Shown piece after piece: positions 55,149 to 63,411 of a DNA stretch of 64,000 bases (position 1 is its first letter; each line of letters starts with the position of its first letter). A program made the translations under genes and the position numbers. The stretch is taken from assembly GCF_902833085.1 (NCBI RefSeq), contig NZ_CADFEB010000002.1, forward strand, positions 186,001 to 250,000. The letters are read 5' to 3'. This DNA is from Burkholderia ubonensis (lineage in GTDB: Bacteria > Pseudomonadota > Gammaproteobacteria > Burkholderiales > Burkholderiaceae). The notes under the pieces were generated by a model. It was not told the origin of the DNA. It made no database searches and saw only the letters and a list, made by a program, of their open reading frames with translations.

Positions 55149-55173
55149 CGGCGGCGATACGCCGGTCAGGCGT

Positions 55174-55425
55174 TCAGACGGGCGTGTCGGCGGGCGTCAG
55201 CGTGTCGCGATAGGCGGCAATCGCATCGCGGACGATCGGCGCGGCGCGCTGCGCTGCGTCGCCGGCCGGATCGTCGAATGCCGCCAGCAGCGCGCGGCGC
55301 ATCCGCGGCTCCCAGAAGCGCCGGATATGGTCGGCGATGCCGGCCAGCGCCTCGTCGCGATCCGGCATCGACGCGAAGAATTCGCCGATCTGGTTGGCCA
55401 TGTCGATCAGGTGTCCGGTGTTCAT
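55174..55425 (-). CDS. fdsD: Formate dehydrogenase delta subunit
   Basis: An 83-residue protein starting MNTGHLIDMANQIGEFFASM with the acidic/hydrophobic helical pattern of FdsD, which helps assembly of the Mo-containing formate dehydrogenase. It is the last gene of fdsGBAD; its start follows the fdsA stop by seven bases. Confidence 0.9.
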   Translation of the reverse strand: MNTGHLIDMANQIGEFFASMPDRDEALAGIADHIRRFWEPRMRRALLAAFDDPAGDAAQRAAPIVRDAIAAYRDTLTPADTPV

Positions 55426-55432
55426 GGCGTCC

Positions 55433-58384
55433 TCACTTGCCGGTCGTCACGGGCGCGGGCTGGGCCGCACGGCGTTCGAGCAGGTCGAGCTGCTCGGCGT
55501 TGAAGCGCGCGTATGCGCGCTGCCAGTCGGACGGCTGCGCGACCGGCATCACCTGTACCGCCGTCACCTTGTACTCGGGGCAGTTCGTCGCCCAGTCCGA
55601 GCTGTCGGTCGTGATCACGTTCGCGCCCGATTCCGGGAAGTGGAACGTCGTGTACACGACGCCCGGCTGCATGCGCTCGGTCACGAGCGCGCGCAGCACG
55701 GTCTGGCCTGCGCGCGACTCGATGCCGACCCAGTCGCCGCTGCGGATCCCGCGGTCCTGCGCGTCGTGCGGATGGATCTCGAGGCGATCTTCCTCGTGCC
55801 ACCGGACGTTCTCGGTGCGGCGCGTCTGCGCGCCGACGTTGTATTGCGACAGGATGCGGCCCGTCGTCAGGATCAGCGGATAGCGCTGCGTGACCTTTTC
55901 CGGCGTCGGAATGAACTGCGTGATCACGAACTTGCCCTTGCCGCGCACGAACGTGTCGATGTGCATCGTCGGCGTGCCTTCCGGCGCATGCTCGTTGCAC
56001 GGCCACTGGATGCTGCCGAGCGCTTCGAGCTTCGCGTACGACACGCCCGTGAAGGTTGGCGTGAGCCGCGCGATCTCGTCCATGATCTCCGACGGATGCG
56101 CGTAGTCCATCTCGTAGCCGAGCGCGCGGGAGAGCATCAGCGTCACTTCCCAGTCCGCGTAGCCGGCGAGCGGCGGCATCACCTTGCGCACCCGCGAGAT
56201 GCGGCGCTCCGCGTTCGTGAACGTGCCGTCCTTCTCGAGGAACGACGAACCGGGCAGGAACACGTGCGCGTACTTCGCTGTCTCGTTCAGGAAGATGTCC
56301 TGCACGACGATGCACTCCATCGACGACAGCGCGGCCGCGACGTGCTGGGTGTTCGGGTCCGACTGCACGATGTCCTCGCCCTGGCAGTACAGCCCCTTGA
56401 AGCTGCCGTCGAGCGCCGCGTCGAACATGTTCGGGATGCGCAGCCCCGGCTCCGGCTGCAGCTTGGCCGCCCACGCGTCCTCGAACAGCGCGCGCACGCC
56501 GGCGTCGCCGATATGCCGGTAGCCGGGCAGCTCGTGCGGGAACGAGCCCATGTCGCACGAGCCCTGCACGTTGTTCTGGCCGCGCAGCGGATTGACGCCG
56601 ACGCCTTCGCGGCCGATGTTGCCGGTCGCCATCGCGAGGTTCGCGATGCCCATCACCATCGTCGAGCCTTGCGCGTGCTCGGTCACGCCGAGCCCGTAGT
56701 AGATCGCGGCATTGCCGCCCGTCGCATACAGCCGCGCGGCGGCGCGCACCTGCTCGGCCGGCACGCCGGTCACGTCTGCGGTCGCTTCCGGCGAATTCTC
56801 GGCGCGCGAAACGAACTCGCGCCACTGCTCGAACGCGCGCGTCTCGCAGCGTTCGGCGACGAAGGCCGCGTCGACGAGCCCTTCGGTGACGATCACGTGC
56901 GCGAGCGCATTGATGATCGCGACGTTGGTGCCGGGGCGCAGCTGCAGGTGATGCGACGCTTTCACGTGCGGGCCGTCGACGACGTCGATGCGGCGCGGAT
57001 CGACGACGATCAGCTTCGCGCCTTCGCGCACGCGGCGCTTCAGGCGCGAGCCGAACACGGGGTGGCCGTCGGTCGGGTTCGCGCCGATCACGACGATCAC
57101 GTCGGCCCGGGCGACCGACGCGAAGGTCTGCGTGCCGGCCGATTCGCCGAGCGTCGTCTTCAGGCCGTAGCCGGTCGGCGAGTGGCACACGCGCGCGCAG
57201 GTGTCGACGTTGTTGTTGCCGAACGCGGCGCGCACGAGCTTCTGCACGAGATAGGTTTCCTCGTTCGTGCAGCGCGACGACGTGATGCCGCCGATCGAGT
57301 CGCGGCCGTACTTCGCCTGCAGCTTGCGGAACTGCGTCGCGGCATAGGTGACCGCCTCGTCCCAGCTCACTTCGCGCCACGGGTCGGTGATCCTCTCGCG
57401 GATCATCGGTTTCGTGATGCGATCCTTGTGCGTCGCATAGCCCCAGGCGAAGCGTCCCTTCACGCACGCGTGGCCTTCGTTCGCGAGGCCGTTCTTGTGC
57501 GGCGTCATGCGCACGACCTGCGTGCCTTTCATCTCCGCCTTGAACGAGCAGCCGACGCCGCAATACGCGCAGGTCGTCACGATCGCGTGCTCGGGCTGGC
57601 CGAGCTGCACGACCGACTTTTCCTGCAGCGTGGCGGTCGGGCACGCGGCCACGCACGCGCCGCACGACACGCATTCCGAATCCATGAACGCTTCGCTTTC
57701 GCCCGCGGCGACGCGCGATTCGAAGCCGCGCGCCGCGATCGTCAGCGCGAACGTGCCCTGCGTTTCCTCGCAGGCGCGCACGCAGCGGTTGCAGACGATG
57801 CACTTCGACGGGTCGTACGTGAAGTACGGATTCGACTCGTCCTTTTGATCGCGCAGATGGTTCGCGCCGTCAAAGCCGTAGCGCACCTCGCGCAGCCCGA
57901 CGACGCCCGCCATGTCCTGCAGTTCGCAGTCGCCGTTGGCGGGGCAGGTGAGGCAGTCGAGCGGGTGGTCGGAGATGTACAGCTCCATCACGTTGCGGCG
58001 CAGCGCCTGCAGCCGGTCGGACTGCGTGCGCACCTTCATGCCGGCTTCGGCCGGCGTCGTGCACGACGCCGGATAGCCGCGCCGCCCTTCGATCTCGACG
58101 AGGCACAGCCGGCACGAGCCGAACGGTTCGAGCGAGTCGGTCGCGCACAGCTTCGGCACGTTCACGCCGGCTTCGATCGCCGCGCGCATCACCGACGTGC
58201 CGGCCGGCACCGTGACCGGCTGGCCGTCGATCTCGAGCGTGACGTCGGTATCGGCGTGACGCTGCGGCGTGCCGTAGTCGGTGTCGTCGAACGGGTCGCG
58301 CGCGCGCGCCTGCGCGGCGCTCTTGCACGAACACTGGCCCGAGCCGCAGCCGCCCGGTCTGGAATTGAGCGCATCAAGGGACAT
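55433..58384 (-). CDS. fdsA: NAD-dependent formate dehydrogenase alpha subunit (Mo)
   Basis: A 983-residue catalytic subunit oxidising formate to CO2. It has an N-terminal 2Fe-2S domain (FGSCRLCLVEIEGRRGYPAS, after PKLCATDS), a HxxC/4Fe-4S domain, two 4Fe-4S ferredoxin motifs (CIVCNRCVRACE and CVSCGACVAACP), a further cluster (CAYCGVGCSF) and a bis-MGD molybdopterin domain. The Mo-ligand segment reads NVQGSCDMGSFPHELPGYR. The ATG at 58384 (MSLDALNSRPGG) is used, rejecting a long upstream reading. It is third gene of the operon. Confidence 0.95.
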   Translation of the reverse strand: MSLDALNSRPGGCGSGQCSCKSAAQARARDPFDDTDYGTPQRHADTDVTLEIDGQPVTVPAGTSVMRAAIEAGVNVPKLCATDSLEPFGSCRLCLVEIEGRRGYPASCTTPAEAGMKVRTQSDRLQALRRNVMELYISDHPLDCLTCPANGDCELQDMAGVVGLREVRYGFDGANHLRDQKDESNPYFTYDPSKCIVCNRCVRACEETQGTFALTIAARGFESRVAAGESEAFMDSECVSCGACVAACPTATLQEKSVVQLGQPEHAIVTTCAYCGVGCSFKAEMKGTQVVRMTPHKNGLANEGHACVKGRFAWGYATHKDRITKPMIRERITDPWREVSWDEAVTYAATQFRKLQAKYGRDSIGGITSSRCTNEETYLVQKLVRAAFGNNNVDTCARVCHSPTGYGLKTTLGESAGTQTFASVARADVIVVIGANPTDGHPVFGSRLKRRVREGAKLIVVDPRRIDVVDGPHVKASHHLQLRPGTNVAIINALAHVIVTEGLVDAAFVAERCETRAFEQWREFVSRAENSPEATADVTGVPAEQVRAAARLYATGGNAAIYYGLGVTEHAQGSTMVMGIANLAMATGNIGREGVGVNPLRGQNNVQGSCDMGSFPHELPGYRHIGDAGVRALFEDAWAAKLQPEPGLRIPNMFDAALDGSFKGLYCQGEDIVQSDPNTQHVAAALSSMECIVVQDIFLNETAKYAHVFLPGSSFLEKDGTFTNAERRISRVRKVMPPLAGYADWEVTLMLSRALGYEMDYAHPSEIMDEIARLTPTFTGVSYAKLEALGSIQWPCNEHAPEGTPTMHIDTFVRGKGKFVITQFIPTPEKVTQRYPLILTTGRILSQYNVGAQTRRTENVRWHEEDRLEIHPHDAQDRGIRSGDWVGIESRAGQTVLRALVTERMQPGVVYTTFHFPESGANVITTDSSDWATNCPEYKVTAVQVMPVAQPSDWQRAYARFNAEQLDLLERRAAQPAPVTTGK

Positions 58385-58401
58385 GCAATGCTCCTTCTGG
58401 G

Positions 58402-59979
58402 TCAGGCCGCGGCCTTGGCCGGGCCCGGCGCGGCATTCTTGCCGGCGGCGAGCCCGAAATCTTCGGGGAAATGGTCGAGCGCGGACAGCACCGGGTACGG
58501 CGTCATCCCGCCCATCGCGCAGAGCGAGCCGGCGAGCATCGTGTCGCACAGGTCGCGCAGCAGCGTGACCTGGCGCTCCGACGTGTCGCCCCGGCGGATG
58601 CGCGCGATCGTCTCGACGCCGCGCGTGGAGCCGATCCGGCACGGCGTGCATTTGCCGCACGATTCGATCGCGCAGAATTTCATCGCGTACTCGGCGAGCT
58701 CGGCAAGGTTCGACGTGTCGTCGTGCAGCACGATGCCGCCGTGGCCGACCACCGCGCCGATCGCCGTGTACGCCTCGTAATCGAGCGGCACGTCCCATTG
58801 GTGCTCGGGCAGGTAGGTGCCGAGCGGGCCGCCGACCTGCGCGGCGCGTGCGGGCCGGCCGCTGGCGGTGCCGCCGCCGAAATCGAACAGCAGCTCGCGC
58901 AGCGTGACGCCGAACGCGAGTTCGACGAGGCCGCCGTGCCGGATGTTGCCGGCGAGCTGGAACGGCAGCGTGCCGCGCGAGCGGCCCATCCCGAAGTCGC
59001 GGTAGAACGCGGCGCCGCGCGCGAAGATCACCGGCGCGGTCGCAAGGGTGATTACGTTGTTGATCACGGTCGGCTGGCCGAACAGCCCGGCGAGCGCCGG
59101 CAGCGGCGGCTTTGCGCGCACGACGCCGCGCTTGCCCTCGAGCGATTCGAGCAGCGCGGTTTCCTCGCCGCACACATAGGAGCCCGCGCCTTTCGCGACG
59201 TGCAGCTCGAACGCGTGCGCGGAGCCGAGTACGCTCGCGCCGAGCCAGCCGGCGTCGCGGGCGCGCGCGATCGCGGCTTCGAGCGTCGCGATCGCGTGCG
59301 GATATTCGCTGCGCACGTAGATGTAGCCGATCGTCGCGCCGGTCGCGATGCCCGCGATGATCATGCCTTCGATCAGGCAGTACGGATCGCTTTCCATGAT
59401 CAGGCGATCGGAGAACGTGCCCGAGTCGCCTTCGTCCGCATTGCAGACGATGTATTTCTGATTCGCGCTCGCGTGCCGCACCGTGCGCCATTTGATGCCG
59501 GCCGGAAACGCCGCGCCGCCGCGGCCGCGCAAGCCGGACTCGATCAGCGCGTCGCACGCGGCGTCGCCGTCGAGCGCGAGCGCGTTCTTCAGGCCTGCGA
59601 GGCCGTCGTGCCGCAGGTAGTCGTCGATCGACAGCGGGTCGGTCAGGCCGATGCGGGCGAACGTGAGGCGCTGCTGGCGCGCGAGATACGGCAGCGCGTC
59701 GACGAGGCCGACGCCGCTCGGGTGCGCGCCGCCGTCGAGCCAGTTGGCGTCGAACAGGGCCGGCACGTCGGCGGCCGACAGGTTCGCATAGCCGACGCGG
59801 CCGGCCGCCGTGCCGACCTCGACGAGCGGTTCGAGCCACAGCAGGCCGCGCGTGCCGTTGCGCACGAGGTCGACTGCGACGCCGCGCCGTTCGGCTTCCG
59901 CGACGATCGCGGCGGCGAGCGCGTCGGCGCCGAGGGCGAGCGCGGACGAATCGCGCGGCACATAGATGCGGGTCGTCAT
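58402..59979 (-). CDS. fdsB: Formate dehydrogenase beta subunit (FMN/4Fe-4S, NuoF-like)
   Basis: A 525-residue subunit that passes electrons to NAD+. It is NuoE-like at the start and NuoF-like in the rest: the NADH/FMN motif LRGRGGAAFPAGIKWRTVRH and ADEGDSGTFSDRLIMESDPY, YVCGEETALLESLEGKRGV and the 4Fe-4S motif ESCGKCTPCRIG. The ATG at 59979 overlaps fdsG by four bases. Confidence 0.95.
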   Translation of the reverse strand: MTTRIYVPRDSSALALGADALAAAIVAEAERRGVAVDLVRNGTRGLLWLEPLVEVGTAAGRVGYANLSAADVPALFDANWLDGGAHPSGVGLVDALPYLARQQRLTFARIGLTDPLSIDDYLRHDGLAGLKNALALDGDAACDALIESGLRGRGGAAFPAGIKWRTVRHASANQKYIVCNADEGDSGTFSDRLIMESDPYCLIEGMIIAGIATGATIGYIYVRSEYPHAIATLEAAIARARDAGWLGASVLGSAHAFELHVAKGAGSYVCGEETALLESLEGKRGVVRAKPPLPALAGLFGQPTVINNVITLATAPVIFARGAAFYRDFGMGRSRGTLPFQLAGNIRHGGLVELAFGVTLRELLFDFGGGTASGRPARAAQVGGPLGTYLPEHQWDVPLDYEAYTAIGAVVGHGGIVLHDDTSNLAELAEYAMKFCAIESCGKCTPCRIGSTRGVETIARIRRGDTSERQVTLLRDLCDTMLAGSLCAMGGMTPYPVLSALDHFPEDFGLAAGKNAAPGPAKAAA

Positions 59980-60467
59980 GCGGTCTCCTGAGCGTGGGCG
60001 ACGGCGTCGGCGAGCAGCGCGTCGAATTTCTCCGGGGTGACCTTCGCGTGCAGCACGCCGTTGACCGTCATCGACGGCGATTGCGCGCAGAGCCCGAGGC
60101 AGTAGACGGATTCGAGCGCGACGGCGCCCGGCGCGACGGTGCCCGCCTGCGACGCGTCGAACGTGCAGCCGGTGCGCGCTTGCGCGTGCGCTGCGAGCGC
60201 CTCGCAGCCCATGCTGCGGCATGCTTCGGCGCGGCACATCTGGATCGTCACGCGCGCCGGCGGCTCGGTGCGGAAATGGTGGTAATACGTGAGGACGCCG
60301 TGCACTTCCGCGCGCGACAGGTTCAGCGTCTTCGCGAGCGGCGCGACGCAACCGGGCGGCACGTAGCCCGCTTCGTCCTGGATCGCGTGCAGCACGGCGA
60401 CGAGCGACCGGCCGCTCTGCGCATGCCGCGCGACGAGTGCGTCGGGCGCTTCGGAAATCGGGGACAT
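59976..60467 (-). CDS. fdsG: Formate dehydrogenase gamma subunit (2Fe-2S, NuoE-like)
   Basis: A 163-residue thioredoxin-fold 2Fe-2S protein. It has LVAVLHAIQDEAGYVPPGCV and the cluster Cys in IQMCRAEACRSMGCEALAA and VYCLGLCAQSPSM. First gene of the fds operon. The 131-bp gap to the divergent regulator contains an inverted repeat. Confidence 0.95.
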   Translation of the reverse strand: MSPISEAPDALVARHAQSGRSLVAVLHAIQDEAGYVPPGCVAPLAKTLNLSRAEVHGVLTYYHHFRTEPPARVTIQMCRAEACRSMGCEALAAHAQARTGCTFDASQAGTVAPGAVALESVYCLGLCAQSPSMTVNGVLHAKVTPEKFDALLADAVAHAQETA

Positions 60468-60492
60468 CTGTTATGCTCCTCCAAAGTCTCAT

Positions 60493-60520
60493 ATGCGCCG
60501 ATGATTCATATATTGCGCAT
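60493..60520. promoter_or_regulatory. Inverted repeat ATGCGC-N16-GCGCAT in the fds control region
   Basis: The arms ATGCGC (60493-60498) and GCGCAT (60515-60520) lie 26 bp before the fdsG start codon, in the divergent region with the ModE-like regulator. The AT-rich core (GATGATTCATATATT) is notable. Likely operator for the regulator. Confidence 0.45.
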
Positions 60521-60598
60521 GCTGACTTCGTTCTGTTGGATCTGGATCAACGATAAGCGGAACATTGAGCGGTCGCAATAGGAAGTCACGGTGCATAA

Positions 60599-61678
60599 AT
60601 GATTCGAATCGAATGCGACGCAAATCTGATCGTGCGCGACAGCGAGGGGCGCAAGGCGAGCCTCTCGGACGTCGCGCCGCTGCTGGAGCTCGTCGCCGGG
60701 ACCGGCAGCATCGCGCAGGCGGCGCAGGCCAAGGGATTGTCGTACCGGCATGCATGGGGGTTGCTGCGCGCGCTGGAGGCCTGCGTCGGCGGCGCGCTGA
60801 TCGAAACCGCGCGAGGCAAGGGCTCGGTGCTGTCCGAGCTCGGGCAGGCGGTCGTCGACGCGCAGCGCCTCGCGCGCAGCCGTCTCGACGGGAACCTGCG
60901 CGTGCTGGCGGCCGAAATCGCGAGCGACCTGAACCGGCGGCTCGCGCAGCGCGACGGCGGCGTGCGGATCCACGCGTCGCACGGTTATGCGGTTGCTGCG
61001 CTCGTCTCTGCCCTGGTCGACGCGCATGCGGCGGTCGACATCAAGTATCGCGAGAGCGTCGAGGCCGTGCAGGCGCTCGCGCGCGGCGAGTGCGAGCTGG
61101 CGGGGTTCCATCTGCCGCGTGGCGAGTTTCGCGAACAATGCGCACAGATCTACCGCCCCTGGCTCGACGACGCGCGCCACGTGCTGATCCACCTGACGCG
61201 GCGCAAGCAAGGGTTGTTCTTGCCGCGCGGCAACCCGAAGCAGGTGCGCGGCCTGTCCGACCTCGCGCGCGACGACATCCGCTTCGTCAACCGCCAGCTG
61301 GGCTCGGGCACGCGCATGCTGCTGGATCTCGCGTTGCGCCGGATCGGCGTCGATCCCGAGCGCATCAACGGCTATGCGTCGGCCGAGCTGACCCATTCGG
61401 CGATCGCCGCGTTCGTCGCCAGCGGGATGGCCGATCTCGGCTTCGGCGTCGAGCCGGCCGCGCACCATTTCGGTCTCGATTTCATTCCGGTCGTCGACGA
61501 GGATTACTACTTCGCTTGCGAGCGCGAACGGCTCGACGAGCGGCCGCTCGACGGCGTGCTGGCGCTGCTGCGCGATGCGCGCTATGTCGAGCGGGTCGCG
61601 CGTCTCGACGGCTACGATCCGGCGGCGTGCGGCACGGTGACGAGCGTCGCGGCGGGGCTCGCCGGCGCGGACGCGTAG
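60599..61678 (+). CDS. ModE-type HTH regulator with substrate-binding domain, divergent from fds operon
   Basis: A 359-residue regulator. Residues about 20-85 are a ModE-like winged HTH (SLSDVAPLLELVAGTGSIAQ, then AKGLSYRHAWGLLRALE). The rest is a type 2 periplasmic-binding (PBP_like) domain (GEFREQCAQIYRPWLDDARH, RFVNRQLGSGTRMLLDLALR, GMADLGFGVEPAAHHFGLDF). The latter fits proteins that sense molybdate or another small anion. Its place next to a molybdoenzyme operon suggests control by molybdate or formate. It starts ATG at 60599. Confidence 0.85.
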   Translation: MIRIECDANLIVRDSEGRKASLSDVAPLLELVAGTGSIAQAAQAKGLSYRHAWGLLRALEACVGGALIETARGKGSVLSELGQAVVDAQRLARSRLDGNLRVLAAEIASDLNRRLAQRDGGVRIHASHGYAVAALVSALVDAHAAVDIKYRESVEAVQALARGECELAGFHLPRGEFREQCAQIYRPWLDDARHVLIHLTRRKQGLFLPRGNPKQVRGLSDLARDDIRFVNRQLGSGTRMLLDLALRRIGVDPERINGYASAELTHSAIAAFVASGMADLGFGVEPAAHHFGLDFIPVVDEDYYFACERERLDERPLDGVLALLRDARYVERVARLDGYDPAACGTVTSVAAGLAGADA

Positions 61679-61805
61679 ACGGCGCGCAGCGGCAACGCAC
61701 GGTAACGGGCCGCGCGAGAACGGCTCTGCAGTTGCTGCGGATTTGCGCTACGCTTGCCGCTCGATCAACGTTCCAACAAGCACGCCAGCCAGGCGTCGTC
61801 ACGCC

Positions 61806-62075
61806 ATGAAACTTTCCCTTCCCCTCGCCGCGGCAGCGTTGACCGCGGGGTTGCTGATCGCCGCTTCGCCGCTCGCGTTCGCGCAGAATTCGCCCGGTGT
61901 GCCCGGCGGCATCCTGAACGACCAGTTCCGGTTGAATGAACATCCGCAGATGCCGTTCGCGGCGTCGGCGCCGTCGAAGAAATATCAGAGCGGTAAGAAG
62001 TCCGCGCTGCGCCGCAAGGGCGACCTGGGCGATCCGAACGGCTGCAACCTGAAGTGCCCGATGGACGGCGAATGA
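61806..62075 (+). CDS. Small exported hypothetical protein, 89 aa
   Basis: The signal peptide MKLSLPLAAAALTAGLLIAA ends near SPLAFAQN. The mature part is about 62 residues, basic (KKYQSGKKSALRRKGDL), and ends in GCNLKCPMDGE with two Cys five residues apart, possibly a metal or disulfide motif. It begins at the ATG at 61806. Conserved in appearance but no family is recognised. A strong terminator lies 76 bp after it. Confidence 0.7.
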   Translation: MKLSLPLAAAALTAGLLIAASPLAFAQNSPGVPGGILNDQFRLNEHPQMPFAASAPSKKYQSGKKSALRRKGDLGDPNGCNLKCPMDGE

Positions 62076-62150
62076 AGTGACGATGAGGGCGTCCGGGCGT
62101 CGCCCGGCGTGGTTTTGTTCCCGGACGCACCACGCGTTTCATTCATTGCG

Positions 62151-62190
62151 AGCCCCGCGAAGCATGCCGCTTCGCGGGGCTTGCGCGTTT
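62151..62190 (+). terminator. Terminator after the 89-residue exported protein
   Basis: A 13-bp stem AGCCCCGCGAAGC/GCTTCGCGGGGCT (62151-62163 and 62169-62181), five-base loop, then TGCGCGTTTT. Confidence 0.85.
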
Positions 62191-62322
62191 TCGCGCGTAC
62201 CGGCAGCCAACGGTGTCCAGGAGGGTCTGGCGCTTTAGTGGTTAACCCGTATTCTGAAAGTCATTCTTCCTGAAACCTGCCTTATTCTTAAGCAACTGCC
62301 TACATAAACTTCAGGTGTCAGC

Positions 62323-62341
62323 GATGAACGAGGTGTTCATC
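62323..62341 (+). promoter_or_regulatory. Leader inverted repeat GATGAAC-N5-GTTCATC before the DUF4148 gene
   Basis: The perfect 7-bp stem (62323-62329 and 62335-62341) is in the leader of the DUF4148 gene, 32 bp before its ATG. GGAGGTAGG (62359-62367) is an unusually strong ribosome site just after it. It could regulate translation or be an operator. Confidence 0.4.
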
Positions 62342-62373
62342 GCGAAAACGGACAAATCTGGAGGTAGGTCATC

Positions 62374-62727
62374 ATGAAGTCGCTCGTTCAAGCCGTCGTC
62401 GTTGCTGCAGCCCTCGTTGCCCCGGTCGTGTCGTTCGCCCAGCCGGGTTCGCAGATCACCCGCGCGCAGGTGCGCGCCGAACTGGTTCAGCTCCAGCAGG
62501 CAGGCTACAACTCGGCACGCGGTGAAGATCCGCATTACCCGGAAGCGATCCAGGCCGCGACCGCGCGCGTCGCCGAGCAGCAGCGCAATGCCGTCGCGCA
62601 GGCACAAGGCGTCGATGCCAGCGGTTACGGCGCGCAAGCGCAGGGCGCATCGGCGTCCGGTTCGCGCGCAGCGGGCGTGCGTCCGGCCACTGCCGACGAA
62701 ATGAACTTGCTGTATCGCGGCAGCTAA
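62374..62727 (+). CDS. DUF4148 exported protein
   Basis: A 117-residue Burkholderia-type DUF4148 protein with a signal peptide (MKSLVQAVVVAAALVAPVVS, cleavage near FAQ) and the family motif TRAQVRAELVQLQQAGYNSA, then PHYPEAIQAATARVAEQ. Short Ser/Ala/Gly-rich end. Small, abundant periplasmic proteins of unknown role. ATG at 62374 with a very strong ribosome site (GGAGGTAGG). Confidence 0.9.
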   Translation: MKSLVQAVVVAAALVAPVVSFAQPGSQITRAQVRAELVQLQQAGYNSARGEDPHYPEAIQAATARVAEQQRNAVAQAQGVDASGYGAQAQGASASGSRAAGVRPATADEMNLLYRGS

Positions 62728-62895
62728 GCCGCGCGTCACCCGGGACGGCGGGCGAAGCGCCAGGTGCGACGATCAGTCGCGCGGCGCGCTGAACGGTCGG
62801 GCCCGGGTGGGCTGTCGCCGCGCGCCTCTGTGTGAGGCGCTCGCGGGGCGGCCCGATATCCGTCACCTCCTGCCGCCGGGTTTCCCGCGGCATTC

Positions 62896-62926
62896 CGCCC
62901 GGCCCATCGGGGCTGGGCGCTTTTTT
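62896..62926 (+). terminator. Rho-independent terminator downstream of the DUF4148 gene
   Basis: A ten-base stem CGCCCGGCCC/GGGCTGGGCG (62896-62905 and 62910-62919) with ATCG loop is followed by CTTTTTTC. It is 169 bp past the DUF4148 stop; the interval has no ORF. Confidence 0.8.
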
Positions 62927-62972
62927 CGAAGGAGGGCGGTACCGTGCGCCACGGATGCATTGCACAGGCAAC

Positions 62973-63006
62973 AAAAAACCCCGCAGGACGGCCGTCATGC
63001 GGGGTT
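62973..63006 (-). terminator. Terminator of tmRNA
   Basis: On the minus strand, stem AACCCCGCA/TGCGGGGTT (reverse of 62978-62986 and 62998-63006) is followed by a T run (reverse of ACAAAAAACC). It lies 19 bp past the 3' end of tmRNA. Confidence 0.85.
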
Positions 63007-63024
63007 CGTTGCATCGCGAGAATT

Positions 63025-63394
63025 TGGTGGAGGCGGCGGGAATCGAACCCGCGTCCAGAAGCGCTCCACGACCAGTTCTACATGTTTAGTTCTGTCATTT
63101 GATTTAACCGCAGCGACGCGGACGAACACGCTGCGCTACGGCGATTCGCTAGGTTTTCGACCCGGGCGTCGCGACGCCGCCAAGGCTTAACTGACGTAAA
63201 TGACCTCTGGCGGTATTGCTACCGGTCTTGCGACGCTAGCCCGTCAGTGAACTAGGCAGAGGACGGCGGCCCTTAGGCTGCCAGTGCGAACGTATCGTCG
63301 TTTGCAGTTACGTTTTTCCCATTGATTAACGAGGTGACGGGTCCTCGACATGCCCTAGCCGCTTCACAACCCCTGTCGAAACCAGGTCGCCCCC
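63025..63394 (-). ncRNA. ssrA: tmRNA (ssrA)
   Basis: A 370-nt transfer-messenger RNA. The 5' end GGGGGCGACCTGGTTTCGAC and the 3' end GTTCGATTCCCGCC..CCTCCACCA form the alanyl acceptor end. The tag reading frame (near 63272-63302) encodes the tag ANDDTFALAA followed by TAA, the Burkholderia form of the degradation tag. It rescues stalled ribosomes with SmpB. It lies between a small terminator and gph, whose stop is 18 bp from its 5' end. Confidence 0.96.
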
Positions 63395-63411
63395 GCGGAT
63401 AAGATTCAACA

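Noticed and set aside
62832..63190. Plus-strand frames ending in VEAAGIEPASRSAPRP and NRTRVQKRSTTSS
   Set aside because: They run into the 3' end of tmRNA and its terminator on the opposite strand and have no coding features.
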